Below are positions 6,526 through 14,976 of a stretch of 64,000 nt of DNA, piece by piece. The DNA comes from JADCRZ01 sp037718865 (lineage in GTDB: Bacteria; Bacteroidota; Bacteroidia; Chitinophagales; Chitinophagaceae). The stretch spans positions 1 to 64,000 of the forward strand of contig JBBJMP010000016.1 in assembly GCA_037718865.1 (NCBI GenBank). Reading direction: 5' to 3'. The number at the start of each line of letters is the position of its first letter. Position 1 is the stretch's first letter. The translations under genes and the position numbers were made by a program. The notes under the pieces were generated by a model. The model was given only the letters and a program-made list of their open reading frames with translations. It did no database searches and had not been told where the DNA came from.

Positions 6526-8595
6526 TTACTTCTTCACCACCAGCAAGGTCTGCGCGATGGTTCCGTTACGATAGGCCTTGATAAAATACACACCGCTTTT
6601 CAGCGTTGTATTGTTCAGATTAACCGTATACGTGCCTGCATCGTGTGACTTGTTGACCAGGGTCTGCCTGAAATTTCCGGCCGCATCATACACAGCCAGG
6701 TTGATCCGGGCTGCAGCCTCTACCCGGTAGCTGATCGTTGTATTACTCACAAAAGGATTAGGCGAAGAAGACATAAATAAGGCCGGTGCTGATAAACCCA
6801 GTCTCGTCACTGATGGCGGTAACACATCCGGTTGCTTGTAATCCACAGCCTGCCCTGCACAATCGCAGGTACCTGGCCAGGGTGTTTGCACATAGGGAAA
6901 CGAAGACCTGAACATGGTATCATTAGCATTTACCCCTGTTTTATACGTCAATACATTCAACAGTCTAGGCGTGACAGGGTTTCCTCCGCTAAAGTCATCG
7001 TACCACAAACCTAAAGCTGCCAACACAATGCCGCTGACAGCCTGTAACTCAATCAGTGTTACATCGTCCTCCAGCCTTCGGCCATTCGGGAACCCGTCCA
7101 TATTTGGAATGAATTGCAGGTTGGCATTACCGTTATATTCGGCATCTGTTAACCCAAGTACGGCTGCCTGTACCAAACCTAACGCACTAAACTTTTGATG
7201 GTTACGTGGAGTGGCAGGAACGGCCATGTTCAAACGAAGCATATCGCCTCCATTAGGAAGGAAGTTGTTTATAAAGGGTTTGCCTGCTTTCAGCGGATCG
7301 CCGCCTTTGCCGGTCGCCAGCTGGTAGGGACGCAGGTTAGGCACCCCCGTATTAAAGATGGGCCAAAGGTCTACCGACCGTGGTTTACCCGGCGCAGGCA
7401 ACAACAAATTACCAGCAATCGCATCATCCAATGCCGTACCGGCAAGAAGCGTACTTCCTTTCAATCCAAAAAGCCCGTTCCTTCCATTCCGGAAATCAAA
7501 TTGCCCCAGGGAATTACTTTGTATGCGCAAAGGCTTTAAAGCAGGCACTGCTCCGCCGAACTGGCTATCGTCCATGTATAATGCCAGTTCAGGGTTATAA
7601 AAATATTCATTAAATGTACTGACCGGTCCGAGAAGAGGATCCTGGTAAGGAGTCAACGAGTTCCACAGGTCCTTGTTACCAATAGGGATGACCGCTTCAT
7701 TGGTTAAGGGCATTCCCAGGCGTGATATCTGCACCCAGTCACCTGAGAAACTTTGTGTTCCATTGGTATTAAGTGTCCTCATTTTACGCCTGCTTGCGGA
7801 CGCCCAGATACCTATCACGTAGTTCGCATCCAGGATGTTGGTGGCCTCGCTAACGTTCTTGTGGTCCTTTTGTAAAGTTTCTACATCAACCTGCAATACA
7901 ATGGTTGATATGTTTTTGCACTTCAGGCCGTCAAACGGTTTTGTGCCTGTTGTACGCGGTGCATCACCCAGGTCAAAAATGCCGCCCAGGTCAACAAAGA
8001 AGGGGTCGTCAGCAGTACCGCAAAATACTTTTTCACCCGACCTGGCCGTAGCTATGGCGCCAGTGATCAGGCTGTTGTAATTCGGTGCAGACAATCCTAC
8101 TTCAGAACTGATGGAGCGGGGGCCGACGTTGGGAGGAGGCACTATTCCGTTTTCCAGGATGACCATGAAGTTTTTACCGCCATCTATACTCCTTTCCAAT
8201 GTATAGGTCGTTTTCAGGTTTTGTTTCCCTAAACGAATATTGAAGAAAGTGGTGGGATCTTCGTTTGTTTTTTTAAAGGTAAACCGGTACACTATATCGT
8301 CCCCGCTGCCGGTCGTATTGTTTGCCACGTTGTTGTCGATATGGATCTCGTACCGGACGTCCTGGCCGAAGGAGTAATAATTGGGCCCACCCTGCGGCAA
8401 CTGGAAAGGAATATAATTGGCTATTATGGTTATCTTATTGGGATTGTCGGGACTTTTAAACGCATACAGGTCCGTATTATCAGCCAGCGGATCAGAGCCG
8501 ATCATAGGCGCTTCGCGGTGACTCGATGCAAAAACCGGGAAACAGTTTACTACCATCAGTAGTAAAAAAAATGCTGCATATATTTTTCGTTTCAT
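6526..8595 (-). CDS. DUF4331 protein with a type IX secretion sorting domain
   Basis: The 689-residue protein has a signal peptide (MKRKIYAAFFLLLMVVNCF, cut near FASSHREAP) and a DUF4331 domain over about residues 24-590. Conserved blocks are SSHREAPMIGSDPLADNTDLYAF, a YRFTFKKTNEDP region, PFFVDLGGIFDLGDAPR and FPNGRRLEDDV. A C-terminal domain of about 80 residues starts at SSPNPFVSNTTISY and ends SGVYFIKAYRNGTIAQTLLVVKK. That is a type A T9SS sorting signal, so the protein is probably exported through the type IX system to the cell surface or medium. The biochemical role of DUF4331 is unknown. Its neighbour at 8647 is a close paralogue without the tail. Confidence 0.9.
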   Translation of the reverse strand: MKRKIYAAFFLLLMVVNCFPVFASSHREAPMIGSDPLADNTDLYAFKSPDNPNKITIIANYIPFQLPQGGPNYYSFGQDVRYEIHIDNNVANNTTGSGDDIVYRFTFKKTNEDPTTFFNIRLGKQNLKTTYTLERSIDGGKNFMVILENGIVPPPNVGPRSISSEVGLSAPNYNSLITGAIATARSGEKVFCGTADDPFFVDLGGIFDLGDAPRTTGTKPFDGLKCKNISTIVLQVDVETLQKDHKNVSEATNILDANYVIGIWASASRRKMRTLNTNGTQSFSGDWVQISRLGMPLTNEAVIPIGNKDLWNSLTPYQDPLLGPVSTFNEYFYNPELALYMDDSQFGGAVPALKPLRIQSNSLGQFDFRNGRNGLFGLKGSTLLAGTALDDAIAGNLLLPAPGKPRSVDLWPIFNTGVPNLRPYQLATGKGGDPLKAGKPFINNFLPNGGDMLRLNMAVPATPRNHQKFSALGLVQAAVLGLTDAEYNGNANLQFIPNMDGFPNGRRLEDDVTLIELQAVSGIVLAALGLWYDDFSGGNPVTPRLLNVLTYKTGVNANDTMFRSSFPYVQTPWPGTCDCAGQAVDYKQPDVLPPSVTRLGLSAPALFMSSSPNPFVSNTTISYRVEAAARINLAVYDAAGNFRQTLVNKSHDAGTYTVNLNNTTLKSGVYFIKAYRNGTIAQTLLVVKK

Positions 8596-8646
8596 ATTAT
8601 TTCCGTTTTCATGTAAAGCAATATCAATTCATTACCAGGTCCGCGT

Positions 8647-10434
8647 TTAATGCTGACCCTGAATGTCTGTGCCTCTCCAGGGCGTTTGCAGGTAAGGGAA
8701 GGACGTTTTAAAAGAAGTATCATTTTTCTCCACACCGGTTGAATATTGTAAGGTGTTTATCAACTGGTTCGTAACAGGCGAAGCCGAAGCATTGGCCGGG
8801 TTGAAATCATCATACCAGAAACCGATAGCTGCCAGTACTACCCCTCCGACAACCTGTAATTCAATACGCGTTACATCATCTTCAAGCCTTCTGCCATTCG
8901 GGAACCCGTCCATATTCGGAATAAACTGCAGGTTGGTATTACCGTTATATAACGGGCTTGTCAAACCCAAAGCTGCGGCTTGCAGCAGACCAAGCGAACT
9001 GAAGTTTGCATCCTTACGGTTTGTCGGTGGTACGGCCATGTTTAACCGAAGCATGTCGCCGCCATTGGGAAGGAAGTTATTAATAACCGGTTTGCCAAAG
9101 GCAAAAGGATTTCCTTTTTTTCCGGTGGCCAGCTGATAAGGAGGCAGGTTAGGCACTCCCGTATGGAAAATCGGGTATACGTCAACCGCCCTTGGCTTTT
9201 TGGCAGCCGGCAGTAGCATTCCCCCTGCATAGCTCATATCCAGGGCGGTAGCGGTTAAAAGCGCCGACCCTTTCAGAGAAAACACCCCTAAATTGCCATT
9301 ACGGAAATCATATTTATTTAAAGAATTGGATTGAATACGCAAAGCCCTTAGAGCAGGAATGGCCTTCCCGAATTTGCTGTCGTCCATGTACAGGGCCAGC
9401 TCAGGATTAAAAAAATAATCTCCGAACGTGCCTATGTATTGAAAGTCCTGGTAGGGAGTCAGGGCATTCCACAGATCCTTTTTTCCGATGGGGATCAGCA
9501 CCTCATTGGTTAAAGGCATACCCAGACGTGAAACCTGCACCCATTTGCCAGACTCAGACACGGTACCACCGCCCGCCGTGCTGAAAGGAGTTCCGCCTGC
9601 AGGGGTATTCAGCGTTTTGGTAGATAGCCTGCTGGCTGATGCCCACACACCGATGACATAATTGGGATCTAAAATGCCTGACGCCTGTGAAACCGGCTTA
9701 TTCCTTTTCTGCAGGGTGGCAATGTCTGCCTGGATGCAGATAGCATGCACGTTATAACGGGCCAGCCCGTCACGCACTTTACCAGACTGACGGGGAGCGT
9801 CGCCCAGGTCGAAGACGCCGCCAAGGTCTACGAAAAACGGATCATCGACAGGACCGCAAAATATTTTTTCACCCGAACTGGCCGTGGCAATGGAACTGTC
9901 CATAAGCATGTTGTAATTCATTGCTTTCAGCCCCACCAGACCTTCTATGCTGCGCGGACCGATGTTATTGGGAGGGACCACCCCGTTGGAAACGATCGTA
10001 CTAAATGAGGCCCCGCCATTGGTACTTCTCTGGCAGGTATAGGTAGTATACAAATTTTGTTTTCCCAACCTGATATTAAAGAAGGTAGATGGATCCTGGT
10101 TGGTCTGTTTAAAAGTAAAGCGGTAAATGATATCGTCGCCGGGAGTAAGTATATTATTATCTATATGAATTTCGTAACGGATATTTTCTCCGAACGTATA
10201 AAAGTTCGGGCCTCCCTGCGGCAGCTCAGCTGGAATGTAATTGGCAATTAACACAACCTTGTTAGGATCGTCAGGACTTCGGAAAGCATACAGATCTGTA
10301 TTATCTGCCAGGGGATCGTTTGAAATTAACGGAGCTTCCCGGTGACTTGAAGACATTAACAGAGCAGAAAGCGTCATGATGCAGGCCAGCGCAGGAAAAT
10401 ACCTTAGCCGCCGTTTAGTAGACTTGGAATTCAT
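8647..10434 (-). CDS. DUF4331 protein, paralogue without sorting tail
   Basis: This 595-residue protein aligns by eye along its whole length with the DUF4331 protein encoded next to it. Shared blocks include SSHREAPLISNDPLADNTDLYAF, PFFVDLGGVFDLGDAPRQSG and NMDGFPNGRRLEDDV. It ends at TPWRGTDIQGQH, exactly where the paralogue continues into its T9SS domain. The N-terminus (MNSKSTKRRLRYFPALACIM, hydrophobic to about residue 28) is a signal peptide or anchor. The pair suggests one periplasm- or membrane-retained form and one surface-exported form of the same domain. It is the first gene of the five-to-six-gene minus-strand locus, with a 550 bp gene-free region upstream. Confidence 0.9.
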   Translation of the reverse strand: MNSKSTKRRLRYFPALACIMTLSALLMSSSHREAPLISNDPLADNTDLYAFRSPDDPNKVVLIANYIPAELPQGGPNFYTFGENIRYEIHIDNNILTPGDDIIYRFTFKQTNQDPSTFFNIRLGKQNLYTTYTCQRSTNGGASFSTIVSNGVVPPNNIGPRSIEGLVGLKAMNYNMLMDSSIATASSGEKIFCGPVDDPFFVDLGGVFDLGDAPRQSGKVRDGLARYNVHAICIQADIATLQKRNKPVSQASGILDPNYVIGVWASASRLSTKTLNTPAGGTPFSTAGGGTVSESGKWVQVSRLGMPLTNEVLIPIGKKDLWNALTPYQDFQYIGTFGDYFFNPELALYMDDSKFGKAIPALRALRIQSNSLNKYDFRNGNLGVFSLKGSALLTATALDMSYAGGMLLPAAKKPRAVDVYPIFHTGVPNLPPYQLATGKKGNPFAFGKPVINNFLPNGGDMLRLNMAVPPTNRKDANFSSLGLLQAAALGLTSPLYNGNTNLQFIPNMDGFPNGRRLEDDVTRIELQVVGGVVLAAIGFWYDDFNPANASASPVTNQLINTLQYSTGVEKNDTSFKTSFPYLQTPWRGTDIQGQH

Positions 10435-10989
10435 TGCTGTTTAATTTAATTATAAGATCAGAATAAAAGATGCACGCTACGCACAAGGACATTATATCTT
10501 GTTGTATATCAGAGGTAAAATCCGGAAACTTCGTCAAGCCTGGATTTTCAGAAATATTGAATAGCCGGTCTTTCGTCTTACGCAGGAAAATATATTCTTA
10601 GATTAACCTTAGCCTTAACCTGTGTTCTTAATTACGACAACGTTAAAATATCAGATTTATAAACCAACAATTTTCAGATGAATGAATGCCTGAACTGGAA
10701 GCTGATCTAATCAAGTGAATATTGGTTAAGTGCCAGTGGGGATATAAAAATACAAAAAATAAGTTAATATCAAAACCCGGGAACAACTATTTTAAAAGCT
10801 CTCTATTAATTGCTGAGTTTCCTTATTTTCGCGCCAGCATGGCAAAATGCTCTTTTCCAGTTACTCTTAATCTGAAGATTTTATTTTGGCAGTACTAATA
10901 ATTTTAGTAGTTTTAACTAAAGGTATTAGCCACTCCGGAAGCCCGTAAGCGTGCGACTATCTTTTTGTAAACTTGCAAAAATTAGATGA
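10435..10989. other. Gene-free divergent control region
   Basis: About 555 bp separate the DUF4331 locus from the DUF2130 gene. The stretch is AT-rich, has no open frame of note and no convincing hairpin. Near its right end, TATCTTTTTG followed by TAAACTTGCAAAAATTAG leads into the DUF2130 ATG and resembles a -7 region with one mismatch. Its length suggests the DUF4331 promoter and regulatory sites lie here, but I cannot point to an operator. Confidence 0.5.
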
Positions 10990-12228
10990 ATGCCAACAGA
11001 TATAAAATGCCCCGCTTGCGGCCATAAGTTTATGATGGAAGATGCCGTTTCTGAAGAATACAAGAAAGCACTGCGGGACCAGATGATCAGCTTCACCAGG
11101 AAAAAAGAAGAAGATTTTCAAAGGAAAAGCGAGGAATTATCGAGGCAGTCCAAGCAACAACAGCTTGACTTCGATAAGAAATTAGGGGAAGAAAAATTGC
11201 GCCTTTCCCAGGAGCTGGAAGGGAAATTGCGCGCTACTATAACCGGTGTCTATGAAAATAAGCTGCGCATGCTTGAACAATTGAACAGGGACAATGAAGA
11301 GAAGATAACAATGGCCAGGCAGAAAGAACTTGAGTTTCTGAAGAAGGAACAGGAATTGAAGAATAAAGAGACAGAACTGGAAATTCAACTCCAGAAACAG
11401 TTACAGCAGGAAAGAATATCGCTGACCGAGCAGATACGTAAGCAGGAAACGGATAAGACGGCTGTCAGGGAAAGCGAACTTCAGTATAAATTAACTGAAC
11501 TTGAGAAGCAGCTGGCGGATCAGCGGAAGCTGGCCGAGGAAATGAGGCGAAAAGCAGACCAGGGTTCTATGCAACTGCAGGGTGAGGTGCAGGAGCTTTT
11601 GCTGGAATCAGTATTACGCGAACATTTTCCTTATGATCTCATATTAGAAGTGGGCAAAGGTGTTGAAGGTGCCGACTGTATGCAGGTAGTCCGCAACTAT
11701 GCCGGAAAAGAATGTGGTAAGATCATATTTGAAAGTAAGAATGCCAAAAGCTGGAATCATCAATGGGTTGAGAAATTAAAAACGGACATGCGTAACAAGC
11801 AGGCAGACCTTGCCATTCTGGTGACTAAGGTATTTCCCAAAGAAATGCAATGTTTCGGGGAAAAGGATGGCGTATGGATTTGTTCATTTAAAGAAGTTAC
11901 CGGCATGACCGCAGCGCTGCGTAATGCCATCATACGTATATCAGAAACGCAAAGATTGGAAGAGAACAAGGGGGAAAAGATGCAGATGCTCTACAATTTT
12001 CTAACGGGCCTTGAGTTCAAACAGCAGATAGAAGCCATCGTGGAAGGATTTGTTGCGATGAAACATTCTATCATTAAGGAAAGGATGCAGATGGAAAAAC
12101 TGTGGAAAGAAAGGGAAAGACAACTCGAAAAGGTGCTCCTGAATACATCGGGTATGTATGGTTCCATCAAGGGTATTGCCGGTGCCTCCATCAGCACGAT
12201 TGCTTTCCTGGAAGAAGAAGAAGAATGA
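10990..12228 (+). CDS. DUF2130 protein: coiled coil plus nuclease-like fold
   Basis: This 412-residue protein begins with a half zinc-ribbon (IKCPACGHKF, residues 5-14). A long, highly charged coiled coil spans about residues 25-200, rich in Glu, Lys and Gln heptads. The DUF2130 core follows at about 200-370. The core contains LEVGKGVEGADCMQVV and KIIFESKNAKSW. Gly-Ala-Asp followed by Phe-Glu-Ser-Lys fits the metal site of the PD-(D/E)xK nuclease superfamily, to which the family has been related. The function is not established, and a DNA- or RNA-processing role is inference. The gene stands alone, after a long intergenic region and before a convergent gene. Confidence 0.85.
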   Translation: MPTDIKCPACGHKFMMEDAVSEEYKKALRDQMISFTRKKEEDFQRKSEELSRQSKQQQLDFDKKLGEEKLRLSQELEGKLRATITGVYENKLRMLEQLNRDNEEKITMARQKELEFLKKEQELKNKETELEIQLQKQLQQERISLTEQIRKQETDKTAVRESELQYKLTELEKQLADQRKLAEEMRRKADQGSMQLQGEVQELLLESVLREHFPYDLILEVGKGVEGADCMQVVRNYAGKECGKIIFESKNAKSWNHQWVEKLKTDMRNKQADLAILVTKVFPKEMQCFGEKDGVWICSFKEVTGMTAALRNAIIRISETQRLEENKGEKMQMLYNFLTGLEFKQQIEAIVEGFVAMKHSIIKERMQMEKLWKERERQLEKVLLNTSGMYGSIKGIAGASISTIAFLEEEEE

Positions 12229-12326
12229 TGTTTTTTGTTGTTATTATTTAAGCAAATCTACGTGCTCGCGAAGCCTGATCAATAGTAAAAACGATGAATT
12301 GATCAAACATGAGTATGAACTGGAAA

Positions 12327-12342
12327 ATGTGCGGACGTGCGG
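12327..12342. repeat. GATGTGCG-type repeat, two units
   Basis: ATGTGCGGACGTGCGG, two units of the octamer with one substitution, lies immediately downstream of the PPTase stop codon (minus strand) and about 100 bp after the DUF2130 gene. It belongs to the family seen at 2634, 13634 and 13743. Confidence 0.55.
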
Positions 12343-12344
12343 CC

Positions 12345-13025
12345 CTAAGTAACCACCCAGGCCATCACAAGCCCGTCGAAGATCAGGTACTCCACCGACA
12401 GGTTTGTCACCACTAGTTTGCTGAACGTGCAGGTAATCCATCCCTGTCCGGTATCACCGCTTATTGTATTTATTTGCATATGTTGCCTGAAATCTACGGC
12501 TCCATCTCCAAACCATTTGAACATGGCTTCCTTAGCGCTCCAGGAGAGAGTCAGGAGTTGGGAGTTTGGAGTTCGGGCTTCGGGGTTCGATGTCAAAGGT
12601 GTTACAGCCGGCGGTAGTAATAAATTAATTCCGCTGTTAACAAGCATCTGCATTTCATCCTCCCTTAAAAACTTTTGTTTGATCTTTTCTATTGAAGGTT
12701 TTATCAATTCTATATCCACGCCCACCCTGCTTGATCTGCTTACCACAACGGCGGCATAATCGCCGCAGTGCGAAATAGAAAAATGGTAGGCATCATTGCT
12801 GAGAAAAGGTTTACGCGTATCGGCAATCTGTATCAGTCCGTATGGAAAATCCGGAAAAAGGTACTGTAGCAGGTAACGGCCGGCCAGATGCTGCAGGCGT
12901 TTGTGTGGATGAGAGATGCTTCGCTGAAGCGGGACCCGAATCAGAAAGAAATCTTCGTTTTCCCCGATTTTCCAAACGCCCAGTTTTGTGTCATCGTTGA
13001 TATTATGTTGATAAAATAGCGGCAC
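12345..13025 (-). CDS. 4'-phosphopantetheinyl transferase (Sfp-like)
   Basis: This enzyme moves the phosphopantetheine arm of coenzyme A onto a serine of an acyl or peptidyl carrier protein. The 226-residue protein shows the family signatures: substrate-side FSISHCGDYAAV (about 82-93), the Mg-binding VGVDIE (101-106) and WSAKEAMFKWFGDG (162-175). The start is GTG. Between REDEMQML and WSAKEA lies an unusual linker, about residues 141-158 (TPLTSNPEARTPNSQLL). A low-complexity DNA repeat encodes it, and homologues would not be expected to share it. No carrier protein or synthase is encoded nearby, so it could serve fatty acid synthesis or a distant cluster. Confidence 0.9.
   Translation of the reverse strand: MPLFYQHNINDDTKLGVWKIGENEDFFLIRVPLQRSISHPHKRLQHLAGRYLLQYLFPDFPYGLIQIADTRKPFLSNDAYHFSISHCGDYAAVVVSRSSRVGVDIELIKPSIEKIKQKFLREDEMQMLVNSGINLLLPPAVTPLTSNPEARTPNSQLLTLSWSAKEAMFKWFGDGAVDFRQHMQINTISGDTGQGWITCTFSKLVVTNLSVEYLIFDGLVMAWVVT
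12547..12590. repeat. In-frame GGAGTTCGG-type minisatellite inside the PPTase gene
   Basis: On the plus strand this stretch is a chain of degenerate 7-8 base units (GAGTCAG, GAGTTGG, GAGTTTG, GAGTTCG, GGCTTCG, GGGTTCG). It is read in frame by the PPTase as a Pro/Asn/Ser-rich linker. Related units occur at the ends of tamB and ribBA (50043-50072 and 50170-50196). Confidence 0.6.
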
Positions 13026-13075
13026 CTGTACAATTTAAGACTTTAGATTGCAGATTAGGATTTATTCATCAGTCC

Positions 13076-13083
13076 CAAAAATA
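13076..13083 (-). promoter_or_regulatory. Candidate -7 box (TATTTTTG) for the PPTase gene
   Basis: Read on the minus strand, the octamer matches TAnnTTTG exactly and lies 50 bp upstream of the GTG start, overlapping the control region of the divergent dCTP deaminase gene. No clear -33 TTG is present. Confidence 0.35.
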
Positions 13084-13097
13084 AAGCCCATTACCAT

Positions 13098-13634
13098 ATG
13101 ATCTTGTCGGATAAACGCATACTTGAAGAAATTGACAAAGCTTCCATCAAAATCGAGCCTTTTGATAGAGAATGTCTGGGTACCAATTCATATGATGTGC
13201 ACCTGGGTAAACACCTGGCTGTTTATACCAGCAGGATACTTGATGCCCGCAAACACAATGCGATAGAACATTTTCAAATTCCGGAAGAAGGCTATGTGTT
13301 ACAGCCGGGTGTATTATACCTGGGGGTAACAGAGGAGTATACTGAAACGCATGCCCATGTGCCTTTCCTGGAAGGAAAATCGTCAACGGGCCGTTTAGGC
13401 ATTGATATTCATGCTACCGCAGGCAAGGGTGATGTCGGCTTTTGCGGAAACTGGACGCTTGAAATTTCGTGTAAGCTACCCGTCAGGGTTTACGAAGGAA
13501 TGCCTGTCGGACAGCTAATCTACTTTCCTGTGGATGGCGAGATAGAAATAAAATACAATAATAAAAAAAATGCAAAATACAGCGGCCAACCCAACCGGCC
13601 GGTAGAAAGCATGATGTGGAAAAACACATTTTAA
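13098..13634 (+). CDS. dcd: dCTP deaminase
   Basis: The enzyme deaminates dCTP to dUTP and so supplies dUMP for thymidylate synthesis. The 178-residue length is typical. The trimeric-dUTPase fold is marked by CLGTNSYDVHLG (27-38), LEGKSSTGRLGIDIHATAG (91-109) and GDVGFCGNWTLEIS (111-124). The glutamate near residue 122 sits in the position of the catalytic Glu. The C-terminal KYSGQPNRPVES segment is the lid that closes over the nucleotide. The gene is divergent from the PPTase gene. Its stop codon merges into a GATGTGCG repeat. Confidence 0.95.
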   Translation: MILSDKRILEEIDKASIKIEPFDRECLGTNSYDVHLGKHLAVYTSRILDARKHNAIEHFQIPEEGYVLQPGVLYLGVTEEYTETHAHVPFLEGKSSTGRLGIDIHATAGKGDVGFCGNWTLEISCKLPVRVYEGMPVGQLIYFPVDGEIEIKYNNKKNAKYSGQPNRPVESMMWKNTF

Positions 13635-13768
13635 TGTGCGGATGTGCGGATGTGCGAATGTGCGAATGATGATGGGCGAATCAGTATCCATAAGGTTTGT
13701 TCTTTAAATTATACTTGTAATCAATATAGAATAAATTTCTTTATTCGCACATTCGCACACCCGCACAT
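13634..13768. repeat. Inverted pair of GATGTGCG octamer arrays between convergent genes
   Basis: The left array (13634-13668) has about four octamers, GATGTGCG or AATGTGCG, starting in the dcd stop codon. The right array (13743-13768) carries the inverse complement, ATTCGCACATTCGCACACCC. The arms are separated by about 75 bp and flank the convergent ends of dcd and the DUF3810 gene. Transcripts from either side could fold into a long hairpin, so a bidirectional terminator role is plausible. Confidence 0.65.
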
Positions 13769-13771
13769 TTA

Positions 13772-14845
13772 CTAAATTTCTCCATACTTTTTATAAAATG
13801 CCAACAACATCGCCACTACTTCATTGTAACTGCGTATTCCCTGAGGTTGCTGGTTAGCTCTTAAAAACTGGCCGTACAGTTTATGAATAACAGGCTCTAA
13901 CGGGTTTTCATATTTAAGATAGAAATTGCGAATAGTTTCATAGTCTTTTTTTACCTGCAGGTTTAACAGCTTGTGCTGCTCTTTAGCCCGTGTGCTGTCT
14001 CTACGGTATAGCTCACGGGATGCGTACGAATACATATCAAAGTACAGGGAGTAACGGAAGGCAGGGTTAGATGAAGAACGGGCTGCAAGGAAACCTGCAA
14101 AATTGGCTTCATTCTCTTTAGCATATCCTAATTGATGCCCGATCTCATGGCAGGTAGTGAACGGCTGTATAAAAGCCGGAACCAGGGTGTTGGATTGCGC
14201 CTCGCCGCTAAAAGGATTATAGTAACCCGTGAAGCCCAGGTAGTTGCCGGCATAACTGAATATAGAGGGTTTTACAGATGGCGTCTTATATCGCAAAGCG
14301 GGATACTGTCTGGCAGCCACGGAATACGTATTGATCGTTTCGTTAAACAATAATCGCTTTTTTGTAAGCGGTGCGCGGAAGGACCTTGATGCTGAGTCGA
14401 GATTATTTAGACGGGCAGCCAGCACCTGCAGCAGATTAGTAAGGTTAAGGGTGGAATATCTTTCCAGTCCCAGATCCATCTGCTGTGCCATGGGCAGGCG
14501 GTTGTAATTTAATCCCCATAACAGATTGAATAAAGTATAAATCAATAAACAGGCAAAAAGCACACGTTTGCCCGCGTGAAGAAACATGGTTCTGGTGGCC
14601 TGTTTTTTTAAGACGGCCCGCAACAGTAAATATCCTTTGCGGAGGCAATAAATAAAAAAGATACTATATAGAACATCACCGATGCTAAACGGTATCCAGC
14701 CAAGTAGCATCCGCTGAGTCTGGCCAATGTACGGGTAGACGCCGTTTGAATAATACAACTCGACGGCGTGCGGGAAAAAAGCAAAGACCTTAACAAATGC
14801 GGCTGAACATATCAAGATGACCCAGTTGACCCTGTTGTTGTGCAT
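13772..14845 (-). CDS. DUF3810 membrane protein with HExxH zinc-protease motif
   Basis: From the ATG at 14845 the protein has about 357 residues. Three hydrophobic segments lie near its N-terminus (NWVILICSAAFVKVFAFF, IGDVLYSIFFIYCL, KRVLFACLLIYTLFNLLW). A periplasmic domain follows with the motif TTCHEIGHQLGYAKENEANFAGF. HEIGH with a downstream Glu is the gluzincin-type zinc site, which suggests a membrane-bound metallopeptidase, although no substrate is known for DUF3810. An upstream ATG at 14905 would add 20 residues before the first helix and overlap the next gene's leader, so I prefer 14845. Confidence 0.85.
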   Translation of the reverse strand: MHNNRVNWVILICSAAFVKVFAFFPHAVELYYSNGVYPYIGQTQRMLLGWIPFSIGDVLYSIFFIYCLRKGYLLLRAVLKKQATRTMFLHAGKRVLFACLLIYTLFNLLWGLNYNRLPMAQQMDLGLERYSTLNLTNLLQVLAARLNNLDSASRSFRAPLTKKRLLFNETINTYSVAARQYPALRYKTPSVKPSIFSYAGNYLGFTGYYNPFSGEAQSNTLVPAFIQPFTTCHEIGHQLGYAKENEANFAGFLAARSSSNPAFRYSLYFDMYSYASRELYRRDSTRAKEQHKLLNLQVKKDYETIRNFYLKYENPLEPVIHKLYGQFLRANQQPQGIRSYNEVVAMLLAFYKKYGEI

Positions 14846-14976
14846 AGCATTTAAAAATAAGAAGAATGACTGAGAATTGCCATTTGCTAAACCGGCGATA
14901 CTCATATCATAACTTGCAGTTCATATTACTTACTCCGCCAAATCCCCTTATTTTGCATGATCAACTGATCCCGGTT

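Noticed and set aside
14866..14976. N-terminal extension of the carboxylase from the ATG at 14866
   Set aside because: The 37 residues do not resemble the family and overlap the divergent DUF3810 leader. The ATG at 14977 fits.
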